DNA of 64,000 nucleotides from NCBI GenBank assembly GCA_024693325.1, contig JAILLA010000073.1:1-64000 (forward strand). Direction: 5' to 3'. Numbering within the stretch: the stretch's first letter is position 1; every line of letters begins with the position of its first letter. The stretch comes from Solobacterium sp. GTDB taxonomy: Bacteria > Bacillota_I > Bacilli_A > Erysipelotrichales > Erysipelotrichaceae. Under the pieces are notes generated by a model. That model did no database searches. It saw only the letters and a program-made list of their open reading frames with translations, and was not told the origin of the DNA. Below, one piece after another: positions 26,819 through 35,133 of the stretch. Position numbers and translations under genes: made by a program.

Positions 26819-27994
26819 ATGGCAAAAGATTTCAATTCATTATCACTGGAGCTTCATGAAAAGAATCACGGAAAGATCGAAGTAGTATCAAAGGCTTCTG
26901 TTAAGACAAGGGATGACCTGTCCACGGTGTATACGCCCGGGGTAGCAGAGCCGTGCAGAAAGATCGCCGAAAACCCCGAAGATGTATACAAGTATACGGC
27001 AAAGAGGAATCTGGTCGCTGTTGTCACGGATGGTACGGCGGTGCTTGGTCTCGGTGATATCGGACCAAAGGCAGGAATGCCGGTCATGGAAGGCAAATGT
27101 GTTCTGTTCAAACAGTTCGCGGATGTTGACGCGTTCCCGATCTGTCTAGACACAAAGGATGTCGATGAGATCGTTGACACGATCTGCCGGATCGCCCCGA
27201 CATTCGGCGGCATCAATCTGGAAGACATCAGCGCGCCAAGATGCTTTGAGATCGAAGAAAAGCTGAAGGAACGCCTGGATATTCCGGTATTCCATGATGA
27301 CCAGCACGGTACGGCGATCGTACTGCTTGCGGCATTGATCAACGCACTGAAGGTCGTCAATAAAAAGGCAGAGAATATCAGGGTCGTCATCTCAGGCGCA
27401 GGTTCCGCCGGAACAGCGATCGGAAAGCTGCTTCTGAGCTACGGCGTCAGACATCTGACATACTGCGACAGATTCGGGATCCTGAGCAGACGCACAGCTT
27501 CCAACAGCGCGCAGCTTGCACTGTGTGATGTTACGAACCTGGAGGACAAGGACGGCACGATCGGCAACGCGCTGCGCGGGGCAGATGTATTTATCGGCGT
27601 ATCGGCTCCCGGTATCGTTACAGAAGATATGATCCGTTCCATGGCAGCGGATCCGATCGTATTCCCGATGGCAAATCCGACACCTGAGATCATGCCTGAA
27701 CTGGCAAAGGCAGCCGGCGCAAGGATCATCGGTACGGGAAGGTCCGACTATCCCAACCAGATCAACAATGTCCTCGTATTCCCCGGTGTATTCAGAGGCG
27801 CGCTGGATGTCAGGGCAGAAGGCATTACGGAAAACATGAAGCTGTCCGCTGCCAAAGCGATCGCTTCCCTGATCCCCGATGAGGAGCTGAACGAAGAAAA
27901 CATCATTCCTGATGTATTTGATCCCCGTGTCGCTCCGGCAGTTGCCAGGGAAGTTGCGGAAGAAGCCAGACGTGCAGGAATCGCACACGCATAA
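26819..27994 (+). CDS. NAD(P)-dependent malic enzyme
   Basis: 391 residues from the ATG at 26819, with AGGAGAGG before it (a TTG at 26801 is the alternative start). It decarboxylates malate to pyruvate. The motifs are TVYTPGVAEPC, the catalytic Lys region IGPKAGMPVMEGKCVLFK, the metal site EDISAPRCFEIEE and HDDQHGTAIV, the Rossmann GAGSAGTAIGKLL, and MANPTPEIMP. The length fits the short bacterial type. It is the last gene of the two-component operon, so malate-induced expression is likely. Confidence 0.95.
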   Translation: MAKDFNSLSLELHEKNHGKIEVVSKASVKTRDDLSTVYTPGVAEPCRKIAENPEDVYKYTAKRNLVAVVTDGTAVLGLGDIGPKAGMPVMEGKCVLFKQFADVDAFPICLDTKDVDEIVDTICRIAPTFGGINLEDISAPRCFEIEEKLKERLDIPVFHDDQHGTAIVLLAALINALKVVNKKAENIRVVISGAGSAGTAIGKLLLSYGVRHLTYCDRFGILSRRTASNSAQLALCDVTNLEDKDGTIGNALRGADVFIGVSAPGIVTEDMIRSMAADPIVFPMANPTPEIMPELAKAAGARIIGTGRSDYPNQINNVLVFPGVFRGALDVRAEGITENMKLSAAKAIASLIPDEELNEENIIPDVFDPRVAPAVAREVAEEARRAGIAHA

Positions 27995-28005
27995 CAGACC
28001 AAATG

Positions 28006-28032
28006 AAAAGCAGCTCGCCTGAACTGCTTTTT
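28006..28032. terminator. Bidirectional terminator between malic enzyme and acpS
   Basis: AAAAGCAG and CTGCTTTT flank a loop, with U-rich tails on both strands. It slightly overlaps the acpS 3' end. Confidence 0.7.
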
Positions 28033-28348
28033 ACTTTGCCTGTATCTGTACGATGGCAGCAGCGATCCCGCCGTCATGGGAGATGCTGACGGATATCTCC
28101 GGATGATCCTTGACATACGGTCTGCCGGACGTTTCATGCAGGATGGCGTATTTCAGGTAATCCCTGTCCTGGGATGCTTTGAATATCGCTTCCTTGGCCG
28201 CAAACCTGCCGGCAATATATTCTTTTTTCCGGCTGTCTGCGGTATACAGGGCAAGTTCCTGCCGCTCTTCTTCCGTCAGGACCATTTCAATAAATCTTTG
28301 GTTTTTCAGGTCGATCCGTTCAACGGACACCACATCGATTCCGATCAT
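28031..28348 (-). CDS. acpS: Holo-[acyl-carrier-protein] synthase
   Basis: 105 residues. It transfers 4'-phosphopantetheine from CoA to acyl carrier proteins. The signatures are MIGIDVVSVERI (metal-binding Asp), RFAAKEAIFKA (catalytic Glu/Lys) and VSISHDGGIA. The start has no ribosome site; TGATAAAAT followed by six bases precedes the ATG, suggesting a leaderless transcript. It lies immediately before the fatty-acid island and could modify the free-standing ACP encoded at 34876. Confidence 0.95.
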   Translation of the reverse strand: MIGIDVVSVERIDLKNQRFIEMVLTEEERQELALYTADSRKKEYIAGRFAAKEAIFKASQDRDYLKYAILHETSGRPYVKDHPEISVSISHDGGIAAAIVQIQAK

Positions 28349-28354
28349 AAGACC

Positions 28355-28363
28355 ATTTTATCA
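28355..28363 (-). promoter_or_regulatory. Extended -10 box just before the acpS start
   Basis: Minus-strand TGATAAAAT is followed by GGTCTT and the ATG, with no Shine-Dalgarno. Confidence 0.5.
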
Positions 28364-28405
28364 AAGATATGTTCTGCCCGGCATCTCGATATCATGACTT
28401 CATAA

Positions 28406-28428
28406 GAAAAAGGTGCTTTCGCACCTTT
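28406..28428 (-). terminator. Terminator of the reductase operon
   Basis: On the minus strand AAAGGTGC-GAAA-GCACCTTT is followed by TTCTTATG. Confidence 0.85.
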
Positions 28429-28434
28429 AATGGA

Positions 28435-29622
28435 TCAAAGGATCGGAATGCGGATCGTGCACTCGGTCAGCGGGTAGGCGGAACATGCATGGACGAAGCC
28501 GAATTCCTTGTCGGCCATACGTCTGCCGTCTCCTTCAGCAGGAACGAATACATCTCCGTCCAGTACCTGGCATCTGCAGTATCCGCAGGCACCGCTTCTG
28601 CATCTGGTGCGGTTTTTGATGCCGGCACGCTCCAGAGCGACTGCGAAGGGTTCCAGGGAGGATGCTTCAATGATATCTTCCTGGATGCCTCTCATAACAT
28701 GAAGCCTGAATGTCTGAGGCTTGAAGTCCTGCGGGTATCCTTCGGCAGCTGTGATATCCCTCGGCGCACCGAACACTTCCATACGGATGCGTTTTGCCGG
28801 TACACCCAGCTTATCCAGTTCGCCTTTGACAAAGTGATACATTGCCAGGGGACCGCATACGAAGTATGTCGTATCTCCTTCGGAATACTTTTTGATCAGT
28901 TCGGCTGACAGGAAGCCTTTTTCACCGTCATATGCCTCATCACCGGAGATGACGTTGATGAAACGGACTTTATCGGACCTGATCGCTTTCAGCTGTTTTT
29001 CCAGAATGATGTCCTTTGTAGACACAGAACCGTACAGGATCGTCAGATTGATATCCAATGTCCCGTGTTCGATCTCTTTTGCCATGGAATAGAAGGGGGT
29101 GATCCCGCTTCCGCCCGCAAGCGCAACAACGTTATGGCTGTCACGCAGCGGTTCATAGTAGAACTGTCCGAAAGGCAGATGCGCCGTGAATGTATCGCCT
29201 GCCTTGACGTTCTCATAGAACCAGCAGGATACATAGCCGGTACCCGGTTTTCCGTTTCTGACAGTGATCTCAAAGAACGGATGTTCGCCTGTGCGTGCTT
29301 CAAACGGAGCGCTGCAGATCGAATAAGGACGGGTTGTCAGCGTATCATCGATCTGCAGATCGATGGAAACATACTGACCGCACTGGAAGGGCGGAAGGAT
29401 ATCCCCCTTATCTGCTTCAAATGTATATTTTCTCGCTGTGGGAGAAACATCTTCCACTTTTGTTACTTTGACATGTGTGACATCCGGATGCAGCTCACGT
29501 GCCACATCATTGATCGGATCGCGGAAGACAGCTGTTTCGGAACCGCTTTTGATGAGCTCGCGGCGTGCTTTGACAACACGGGAGGAACCAAGAACATCTT
29601 TCAGAAAACCATTGATCTTCAT
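28435..29622 (-). CDS. NAD(P)H oxidoreductase with FNR-type flavin domain and C-terminal 2Fe-2S ferredoxin
   Basis: 395 residues. Residues about 45-300 are a ferredoxin-NADP reductase-like module: RPYSICSAP binds FAD or FMN, LAGGSGITPFYSM and YFVCGPLAMYHF bind NAD(P). The C-terminal plant-type ferredoxin domain has Cys341, Cys346, Cys349 and Cys380 (CRSGACGYC...HAC) for a 2Fe-2S cluster. The layout resembles reductase components of Rieske oxygenases and CDP-6-deoxy-glucose reductases. It starts two bases after the stop of the RetSat-like flavoprotein with AGAAGGAGG, so it is the second gene of that operon. It probably feeds NAD(P)H electrons to that flavoprotein (inference). Confidence 0.88.
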   Translation of the reverse strand: MKINGFLKDVLGSSRVVKARRELIKSGSETAVFRDPINDVARELHPDVTHVKVTKVEDVSPTARKYTFEADKGDILPPFQCGQYVSIDLQIDDTLTTRPYSICSAPFEARTGEHPFFEITVRNGKPGTGYVSCWFYENVKAGDTFTAHLPFGQFYYEPLRDSHNVVALAGGSGITPFYSMAKEIEHGTLDINLTILYGSVSTKDIILEKQLKAIRSDKVRFINVISGDEAYDGEKGFLSAELIKKYSEGDTTYFVCGPLAMYHFVKGELDKLGVPAKRIRMEVFGAPRDITAAEGYPQDFKPQTFRLHVMRGIQEDIIEASSLEPFAVALERAGIKNRTRCRSGACGYCRCQVLDGDVFVPAEGDGRRMADKEFGFVHACSAYPLTECTIRIPIL

Positions 29623-29623
29623 G

Positions 29624-31177
29624 TTATTTTGCCTCCTTCTTCATTTCTTCCAGGATCATCTTTGCGGCGATCTTGCCGTTGTTGATGTTGCATGCCATGC
29701 CGTCGCCGACGAGCTGGTGGCTGGCGCATCCGACCAGGCCTTTGATCCACATTTCCTTCTCAACGTCTTCCAGCCTTGCGACAACAGAATTGTTCATGGA
29801 ATGCTGGTAGCCGTAGATGCCGCCGCGGTATGCCTTCGCGTAATGAGCGATCGTCATCGGGGATTCGATCTCGATCTCTTCGATGTGTTCCAGCAGGTCA
29901 ACACCGAGATATTCCGAGACCTGTTCGATCATCTGTTTCGCAATTCTGCGCTTCATGTCCTGATATTCATCAGCCGTGATATTCATGAACGCGTCCGCCA
30001 GCGGCAGGAATGTGATGGAAAGCGATGTCTTTCCTTCCGGTACCGCATCGGGATTTGCGTAGTTCAGGCAGATGGTCGTCAGATTGGACCAGTTTCCAAG
30101 CTGTTTTCCCTGTTTCCAGAACACATCCGTATCAAAGGGAATATTGCTGGAGAATACGGAATAATCGTTGATGTTGAGTTCTTCCGGACGCTTGTCCAGC
30201 TGCATGACTACACTGAATGTCGTAACGCCGAGCGGCATTGCGTCAGCGTATTTCCTTGCCATGACAGGAACCTCTGACTGGGGCTCGATCATCTTTGCGT
30301 AGACGACATTCGGATAGGGAGCGCTGGCAACATAATCACAGTGGATCTCATCGCCGCGCTTTGTCCTGACGCCGTATACATGGTTGTTTCTGACCAGGAT
30401 CTTTTCGACATCCTGGCAGTATTCAAACTGGACTCCGAGCTCTTCGCATCTGTGCGCCATCGCGGCGGACATTTCATGGGAGAATCCTTTCGCGACAAAG
30501 CTGCCGCCGAGCAGATAGTCAGCCATCAGGAAGGAATAGATCGTGAACGGAAGCGTGCTGATCGGCTGGCCGACATAGATCCAGTAGGCGGACAGGATAT
30601 GCTTGACGTCATCGGACAGATGGAATGCCTTGTCCATGACCTCCTGCGCGCTGTAGCCTGCTGTCTTTGTCAGCGGCTCATGCTTCAGCAGCAGCGCCAG
30701 CTTGGAAGCTGTATGTTCGTTCAGGAAGAGAACGGATTCATAAACGCTCTTGCATGTTTCCAGAAGACGGTTGACCTCGTCTCTGGAACCCGGATACTGC
30801 GCTTCGATCTCATCAGCAGCGATCCATGTGCCATCATCCCTTCGACCGGGATGGATAATGATATCGATGCTGTCTTTGGGGGAGAGCAGCCTGTAAGCTT
30901 CAGGCACCCTCAGCCAGTTGATCCTGACACCCATTTCATCCAGATATTCACGGATGAAGAGAGGACGTTCCTCCGGTCCGATGGACATCATTTCATGCAG
31001 CGTCGCTTCCATTTCAATGCCGCTGCGCACAAAAGATGTCGCCAGACCTCCGGGCAGATTATGCCTCTCAAGGATCAGGACGGATTTTCCTTCTGATGCC
31101 AGTTTCATGGCGCAGCTCATTCCGGCCAGAGCTCCGCCGATGACGACGACATCGTACTTGTCTTTATAGAAAGCCAT
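29624..31177 (-). CDS. Phytoene desaturase/RetSat-like FAD oxidoreductase
   Basis: 517 residues from the ATG at 31177 with GGAGG before it. The N-terminus has the dinucleotide fold VVVIGGALAGMSCAMKLASEG and ILERHNLPGGLATSF, typical of CrtI/retinol saturase flavoproteins. The C-terminal flavin-contact block is GLVGCASHQLVGDGMACN. Members desaturate, isomerise or saturate conjugated polyenes. It is co-transcribed with an NAD(P)H/2Fe-2S reductase and has the same operator as the neighbouring linoleate-isomerase homologue. I therefore suggest it reduces conjugated fatty acids (inference). A sterol or carotenoid substrate is an alternative, but no carotenoid genes are present. Confidence 0.82.
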   Translation of the reverse strand: MAFYKDKYDVVVIGGALAGMSCAMKLASEGKSVLILERHNLPGGLATSFVRSGIEMEATLHEMMSIGPEERPLFIREYLDEMGVRINWLRVPEAYRLLSPKDSIDIIIHPGRRDDGTWIAADEIEAQYPGSRDEVNRLLETCKSVYESVLFLNEHTASKLALLLKHEPLTKTAGYSAQEVMDKAFHLSDDVKHILSAYWIYVGQPISTLPFTIYSFLMADYLLGGSFVAKGFSHEMSAAMAHRCEELGVQFEYCQDVEKILVRNNHVYGVRTKRGDEIHCDYVASAPYPNVVYAKMIEPQSEVPVMARKYADAMPLGVTTFSVVMQLDKRPEELNINDYSVFSSNIPFDTDVFWKQGKQLGNWSNLTTICLNYANPDAVPEGKTSLSITFLPLADAFMNITADEYQDMKRRIAKQMIEQVSEYLGVDLLEHIEEIEIESPMTIAHYAKAYRGGIYGYQHSMNNSVVARLEDVEKEMWIKGLVGCASHQLVGDGMACNINNGKIAAKMILEEMKKEAK

Positions 31178-31197
31178 TATAACCTCCAGATACAGTG

Positions 31198-31219
31198 ATA
31201 TTGGTTTAACCACCAATAT
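31198..31219. promoter_or_regulatory. Operator, copy 1 (ATATTGGT-N6-ACCAATAT)
   Basis: A perfect 8-bp inverted repeat around TTAACC. It starts 21 bases upstream of the RetSat-like start codon, and its first two bases overlap the promoter -10 box. The arms contain TGGT...ACCA, the half-sites typical of FadR-family GntR proteins. Such a regulator is encoded 93 bases away. Confidence 0.7.
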
Positions 31220-31247
31220 TATAGGAGACCCCGGTCATCCGGGTCAA
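31218..31247 (-). promoter_or_regulatory. Promoter of the RetSat-like/reductase operon
   Basis: On the minus strand TTGACC, an 18-base spacer and TATAAT. The -10 box touches operator copy 1, an arrangement suited to repression. Confidence 0.65.
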
Positions 31248-31261
31248 TCATGCCGATTGAA

Positions 31262-31291
31262 CAGATGTGACAGTTATGATACTCTTTTTTA
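31262..31291 (+). promoter_or_regulatory. Promoter of the GntR/FadR-type regulator gene
   Basis: GTGACA, a 17-base spacer and TATATT lie about 20 bases before the start. No copy of the palindromic operator overlaps it directly. Confidence 0.4.
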
Positions 31292-31311
31292 TATTGTTGT
31301 AGAGGTGTCAT

Positions 31312-32013
31312 ATGGATATCGGAGTCATTAAAACGCCAACTGTCAGGAACCTTCTTGTCGAGAAAATAGCGGATATGATCATCAGGGGAGAACTCATGCC
31401 CGGGGACAAACTGCCCACGGAACGCGAACTGGCAGCGCAGACAAAGGTCTCCAAGTCTGCCGTGCACCTGGCTATAGCCGATCTGGAGCGCATGGGCTTT
31501 GTCGAGACCAACCAGAGACACGGTACATACGTGGCTGACTTCGCAAGGACAGGCAATATCGAAACGCTCAACATGATCATCCGGATCGGCGGTGAAAGCT
31601 TCGACAGCGAGCGTATCCGGGATATGCTTGAAATGCGTACGGCACTGGAAGGAAAAGCGTTTGAACTGCTTGCGCAGCGCAGTGACTGCGATCTGTCAGA
31701 ACTCAGGGAGATCACTGCCCGGGCTGAGGCATATGTCCAGGAAGAACGTGTTATCCCCAATCAGCTGGCGAAGATCTTCTTCCGGTTCCACCATCAGGTC
31801 TGTGTCAGCTCCGGCAACTTTATCCTGCCGCTGCTGTTCAATTCGTTTGAATATGTTACCCTGGCATTCTGGGAACGTGCGATCCGGAGCCTGGGACCGA
31901 AGGCATGCACGGAGCTCCTGCGCGGTATGCTTGAAACGCTGGAACAGCGTGACGCGGACGCCAGCAAGCTTTATCTGCAGAAGGAATTTGAACAGTTCCT
32001 GAAAACAAAATAA
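31312..32013 (+). CDS. GntR/FadR-family transcriptional regulator
   Basis: 233 residues. The N-terminal winged helix has LVEKIADMIIRGELMPGDKLP, TERELAAQTKVSKSAVHLAI and RHGTYVADF. The C-terminal all-helical FCD domain (about residues 90-230) has RDMLEMRTALEG and FFRFHHQVCVSSGN, where Asp and His residues usually bind a metal and a carboxylate effector. FadR-type regulators sense small organic acids or fatty acyl groups. It lies between two targets that carry the same palindrome, so it very likely controls them; fatty acids are the proposed effector (inference). GAGGTG precedes the ATG. Confidence 0.9.
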   Translation: MDIGVIKTPTVRNLLVEKIADMIIRGELMPGDKLPTERELAAQTKVSKSAVHLAIADLERMGFVETNQRHGTYVADFARTGNIETLNMIIRIGGESFDSERIRDMLEMRTALEGKAFELLAQRSDCDLSELREITARAEAYVQEERVIPNQLAKIFFRFHHQVCVSSGNFILPLLFNSFEYVTLAFWERAIRSLGPKACTELLRGMLETLEQRDADASKLYLQKEFEQFLKTK

Positions 32014-32023
32014 ACGATATAAC

Positions 32024-32054
32024 AAAATACAGGCTGCCCCCGGCAGCCTGTTGT
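32024..32054. terminator. Bidirectional terminator between regulator and isomerase homologue
   Basis: CAGGCTGCC-CCC-GGCAGCCTG. The minus strand continues TATTTTGTTAT and the plus strand TTGTCG, so it mainly serves the leftward gene. Confidence 0.7.
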
Positions 32055-32069
32055 CGTTATCAGGAAAGA

Positions 32070-33425
32070 TCAGAAGAAACGGTCTACGAGTTCTCTGGAG
32101 TACTCAGCTGTTTCGTCCATGTCGCCGAAGGACATGATCTCACCGGCATAATATGTGTCATACTTGCCCTGCATCGCTTCGACTTTGTCATACCAGCCGT
32201 CTGCGTAGTCTTTGGAGAAGACATGCGGGAAGTAATACCAGGATTTCTCATTGACGACTGCGGAAGCGGGGTTGCCCATATCCTGCAGGTCGGCCAGTAC
32301 AGTCTGTCTGCACTGTTCATAAGGGATCTCAGGCTTATCCTTATGCTTTCTCAGGGCATAAGTCGTGATGACCTGGTTGACGTCATCTCTCCATCTTCTG
32401 TAATAGACCATCAGATGACCGTAGCGTTCCGGTGTCATGTTGTCAAATACATAATAGGAGATCTCCGGATGGTCTTCCGGTTTTGTTTCGACAGCGAGGA
32501 CATCATAGCGCTCGTAGTCGATCTTGGAGAAGAAGTTTTTCTCATCTTCACGCGCGTCAGCGTAATCAGGGAAGTACTGCAGCGGAGCTGTTACGATCAG
32601 CTTGTCATATTCTTCGACTGCGCCGTTGACTGTGATGTAGACCTTGCCGTCTTTGCGCTCGACTTTTGTAATGTCGCAGTTCAGGCGTGCATGGTTCTTC
32701 AGCTTTGCATTCAGGGATTCCCAGATGAACTGTGTTCCTTCCTTCCATGTCCAGAGGTTGATGTTGACGAAATTCATCGTTGTCTGGAAGTCGAGGTATT
32801 TCAGGACATAAGCAGCGGGGATCTCATCAAAATAGCCGTATCCAAATGATGTGAACGGGCCGATCCAGATCTCCTGGACCAGGTCAACACCATTGAGTCT
32901 GCAGAATTCTTTGAAAGGAAGCGCCAGGTCTTTCAGGTTCGGGTTTTCACCGGATACCTTTTCACGTCCCGGAGTAACAGCGTAGCCGTCATAACGGCCT
33001 TCTGCTACGCCTCTGTGACCGTTGATATCATAGCCCTTGTATTTTGTTTCAAGGAGCTCGGCAAACTTCTTCATCTGGTTCTTCATCTTCAGAAGGTGAG
33101 GAGCTCTCAGGATGTTGGCTCTCGGGTTGAACGGTTCGATGACTTTGCCGTGCTTGTCCTTGTAGTTGCGGTTCAGCTTCGGTCCGTCATGCGTGATGCC
33201 GCAGAATTCTTCTACGTCATGTACCGCATAGTAGGAAGGCACGCCCATGATAGCGCCCATCTCATAACGTCTTCCGTTATAGTGAGGGGAATGGCACTTG
33301 CCTCCGACATGATCGTTTCTTTCCAGAATCGTGTAGTTTTCATATCCCTTCTGTTCGAGATACATTCCTGCTGAAAGTCCTGCAGGACCGGCACCGATAA
33401 TGGCGATCTTGATGTTTTTATCCAT
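32070..33425 (-). CDS. Polyunsaturated fatty acid double-bond isomerase (linoleate isomerase, PAI-like)
   Basis: 451 residues from the ATG at 33425 after GGGAGG. It is an FAD flavoprotein: IAIIGAGPAGLSAGMYLEQ at the N-terminus, then ILERNDHVGGKCHSP and GRRYEMGAIMGVPSY. These blocks, and others such as FGYGYFDEIPAAYVLKYLDF, MTPERYGHLMVYYRRW, SWYYFPHVFSKDY and YYAGEIMSFGDMDE, match my memory of the Propionibacterium (Cutibacterium) acnes PAI protein, which converts linoleic acid to trans-10,cis-12 conjugated linoleic acid. The length also fits (about 424). The match is from memory, not a search. Operator copy 2 covers its transcription start region. Positional specificity cannot be told from sequence. 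Confidence 0.85.
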   Translation of the reverse strand: MDKNIKIAIIGAGPAGLSAGMYLEQKGYENYTILERNDHVGGKCHSPHYNGRRYEMGAIMGVPSYYAVHDVEEFCGITHDGPKLNRNYKDKHGKVIEPFNPRANILRAPHLLKMKNQMKKFAELLETKYKGYDINGHRGVAEGRYDGYAVTPGREKVSGENPNLKDLALPFKEFCRLNGVDLVQEIWIGPFTSFGYGYFDEIPAAYVLKYLDFQTTMNFVNINLWTWKEGTQFIWESLNAKLKNHARLNCDITKVERKDGKVYITVNGAVEEYDKLIVTAPLQYFPDYADAREDEKNFFSKIDYERYDVLAVETKPEDHPEISYYVFDNMTPERYGHLMVYYRRWRDDVNQVITTYALRKHKDKPEIPYEQCRQTVLADLQDMGNPASAVVNEKSWYYFPHVFSKDYADGWYDKVEAMQGKYDTYYAGEIMSFGDMDETAEYSRELVDRFF

Positions 33426-33446
33426 TATTCTTTTTCCTCCCAATAA

Positions 33447-33464
33447 ATTGGTTAAACCACCAAT
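33447..33464. promoter_or_regulatory. Operator, copy 2 (ATTGGT-N6-ACCAAT)
   Basis: A perfect 6-bp inverted repeat around TAAACC, differing from copy 1 at only one base within 18. It starts three bases downstream of the -10 box of the isomerase gene and lies in the 104-bp gap shared with the divergent ligase operon, so it could control both. Confidence 0.7.
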
Positions 33465-33467
33465 CAG

Positions 33468-33473
33468 ATTATA
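33468..33473 (-). promoter_or_regulatory. -10 box of the isomerase gene
   Basis: Minus-strand TATAAT, with GTGCAA about 17 bases upstream as a weak -35. Operator copy 2 would cover the transcription start. Confidence 0.55.
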
Positions 33474-33529
33474 GAACAGTTTGTTAATTTTTGCACGAAT
33501 ATGTTATCATCAAATCAGAGGAACTGAAA

Positions 33530-34879
33530 ATGACAGTCAGATACCGGGATTTTGAAGACCTTCTGATCAGACAGGCACAGGATCATGCAGACGGGACAGC
33601 GTTCCTGAAAGACAGACTCGGACGTATATCATACGGCCGGTTTTATCAGGATGTTCTGGCCTGCAGGGACAGCTATGCAAAACAGTCTTTTACCTGCCTT
33701 GGCCTGCTGGCGGACGGAAGCTATGAATGTATCCTGGCGCTGTTCGGCAGTGTGCTTGCCGGCAAGCAGGTCGTCATGCTGGACAGACAGCTGCGTGCAG
33801 AGCAGCTGATCCCGTTGATCGGATATACGGACATTGATGAACTGTGGGGTGATGACGCGGTCATTTCCGCCTGCCGTGACGCATTGACCGGCGGTGTCCG
33901 TGACGGGGCAGGGAAGATCCTCTTTTTTACAAGCGGAACAACGGAACGCGCAAAAGCAGTCGTTCTGACCGATGCGTCGCTGATGCAGAGCGCCTATAAC
34001 GGCAGCTGTATGCTGGAGCTGAAGCAGGATGACATCCTGCTGAATGTCCTGCCGCTGTCCCATGTGTTCGGATTCGTGTGCGGTCTTCTGTGGGGACTGT
34101 CGTGCGGGGCGTGCGTTGCCTTAGGCAGAGGTCCGCGTCATTATATCGATGACTGCAGTTATTTCCGGCCGACCGCAGTATCACTGGTTCCCAGCCTGCT
34201 GGGATTCCTGCTGCAGCACAGACTGCTGAATGAAGAACTGGACCTGATCCTTGTCGGGGCAGGCCCCTGCAGCGATCAGCTGATATCTGCCGTCAGGGAA
34301 AAAGGGATCCGCCTTGCGTGCGGATACGGCCTGACGGAAACGAGCTCCGGTGTTGCGATCAGCACATCCGGCGATCCGTTTGCGATGGCAGTGTGTCCGG
34401 ATGATACCATCACGCTGGCAGAGGACGGAGAGATCCTGGTATGTGCCCCGACAAGCATGATGCAGGGCTACTATAAGCGTGAAGCGGATACGGATGCTGT
34501 ACTGAAAGACGGTGTCCTGTATACGGGAGACCTTGGAAGATTTGATGAAAACGGTCTGCTTCATATCACGGGACGGAAGAAAGAGATCCTCGTCCTGCCG
34601 GACGGGACAAAGATATTCCTGCCGGAATATGAGGCTGTGATCAGAAATACCCTGCATACGGATGACGTATGCATGGTGCTTAGGGACAGCAGGCCTGTGC
34701 TGGTCCTGGGGAAAACGGATATGAGCAGGGAGGCGGTCAGTGAAGCTCTGCGTGAAGTGATGAAACAGGTGCCGAGAGGCCAGCGCTTTACGGATGTTGT
34801 CATACTGGGCCACGAACTGCCGACAACAGCAACAGGCAAGATCAGACGATGGGAAGCAGAAAGGGAGATAAACGCATGA
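33530..34879 (+). CDS. AMP-binding acyl-CoA/acyl-ACP synthetase
   Basis: 449 residues from the ATG at 33530 with AGAGGA before it; TGTTATCAT near 33502 is a likely extended -10. It activates a carboxylic acid as acyl-AMP. Motifs are the P-loop FFTSGTTERAKAV (about 132-144), GYGLTETSSGV, YTGDLGRFDENG and the C-terminal catalytic Lys in TATGKIRRWE. It is shorter than usual acyl-CoA synthetases (500-560). It overlaps the ACP gene by four bases, so the acyl group is probably loaded on that ACP. A fatty acid substrate is inferred from the thioesterase and isomerase neighbours. Confidence 0.85.
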   Translation: MTVRYRDFEDLLIRQAQDHADGTAFLKDRLGRISYGRFYQDVLACRDSYAKQSFTCLGLLADGSYECILALFGSVLAGKQVVMLDRQLRAEQLIPLIGYTDIDELWGDDAVISACRDALTGGVRDGAGKILFFTSGTTERAKAVVLTDASLMQSAYNGSCMLELKQDDILLNVLPLSHVFGFVCGLLWGLSCGACVALGRGPRHYIDDCSYFRPTAVSLVPSLLGFLLQHRLLNEELDLILVGAGPCSDQLISAVREKGIRLACGYGLTETSSGVAISTSGDPFAMAVCPDDTITLAEDGEILVCAPTSMMQGYYKREADTDAVLKDGVLYTGDLGRFDENGLLHITGRKKEILVLPDGTKIFLPEYEAVIRNTLHTDDVCMVLRDSRPVLVLGKTDMSREAVSEALREVMKQVPRGQRFTDVVILGHELPTTATGKIRRWEAEREINA

Positions 34880-35133
34880 CAAGAGAAGAAGTACTGGAAA
34901 AAGCCAGAAAGATCATCCGTGACAATGTACCGGATATGTTCGGGGAGGAACTGGATGAGTCGACAGTTCTGAACGAAAAGGGAAATGTCGACTCCATGGG
35001 ATTTATCCTTGTCCTCACAAAGCTGGAAGGCGAACTTGGGTGCATGATCCCGGACAGCGAATGGGATAAGATCTCCACACTGGGCGACCTTGTGGACCTG
35101 GCAATGAAGCACATGCCTGAGGCGGCGGAATGA
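34876..35133 (+). CDS. Acyl carrier protein, free-standing and operon-dedicated
   Basis: 85 residues, overlapping both neighbours by four bases (ATGA). The phosphopantetheine Ser is Ser40 in KGNVDSMGFILV; the helices around it are acidic. The usual DSL reads DSM, as in many specialised ACPs. Start at 34876, not the longer upstream frame. It is probably modified by AcpS (28031-28348). Its tight packing between an acyl ligase and a thioesterase points to a private carrier rather than the housekeeping AcpP. Confidence 0.88.
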   Translation: MTREEVLEKARKIIRDNVPDMFGEELDESTVLNEKGNVDSMGFILVLTKLEGELGCMIPDSEWDKISTLGDLVDLAMKHMPEAAE

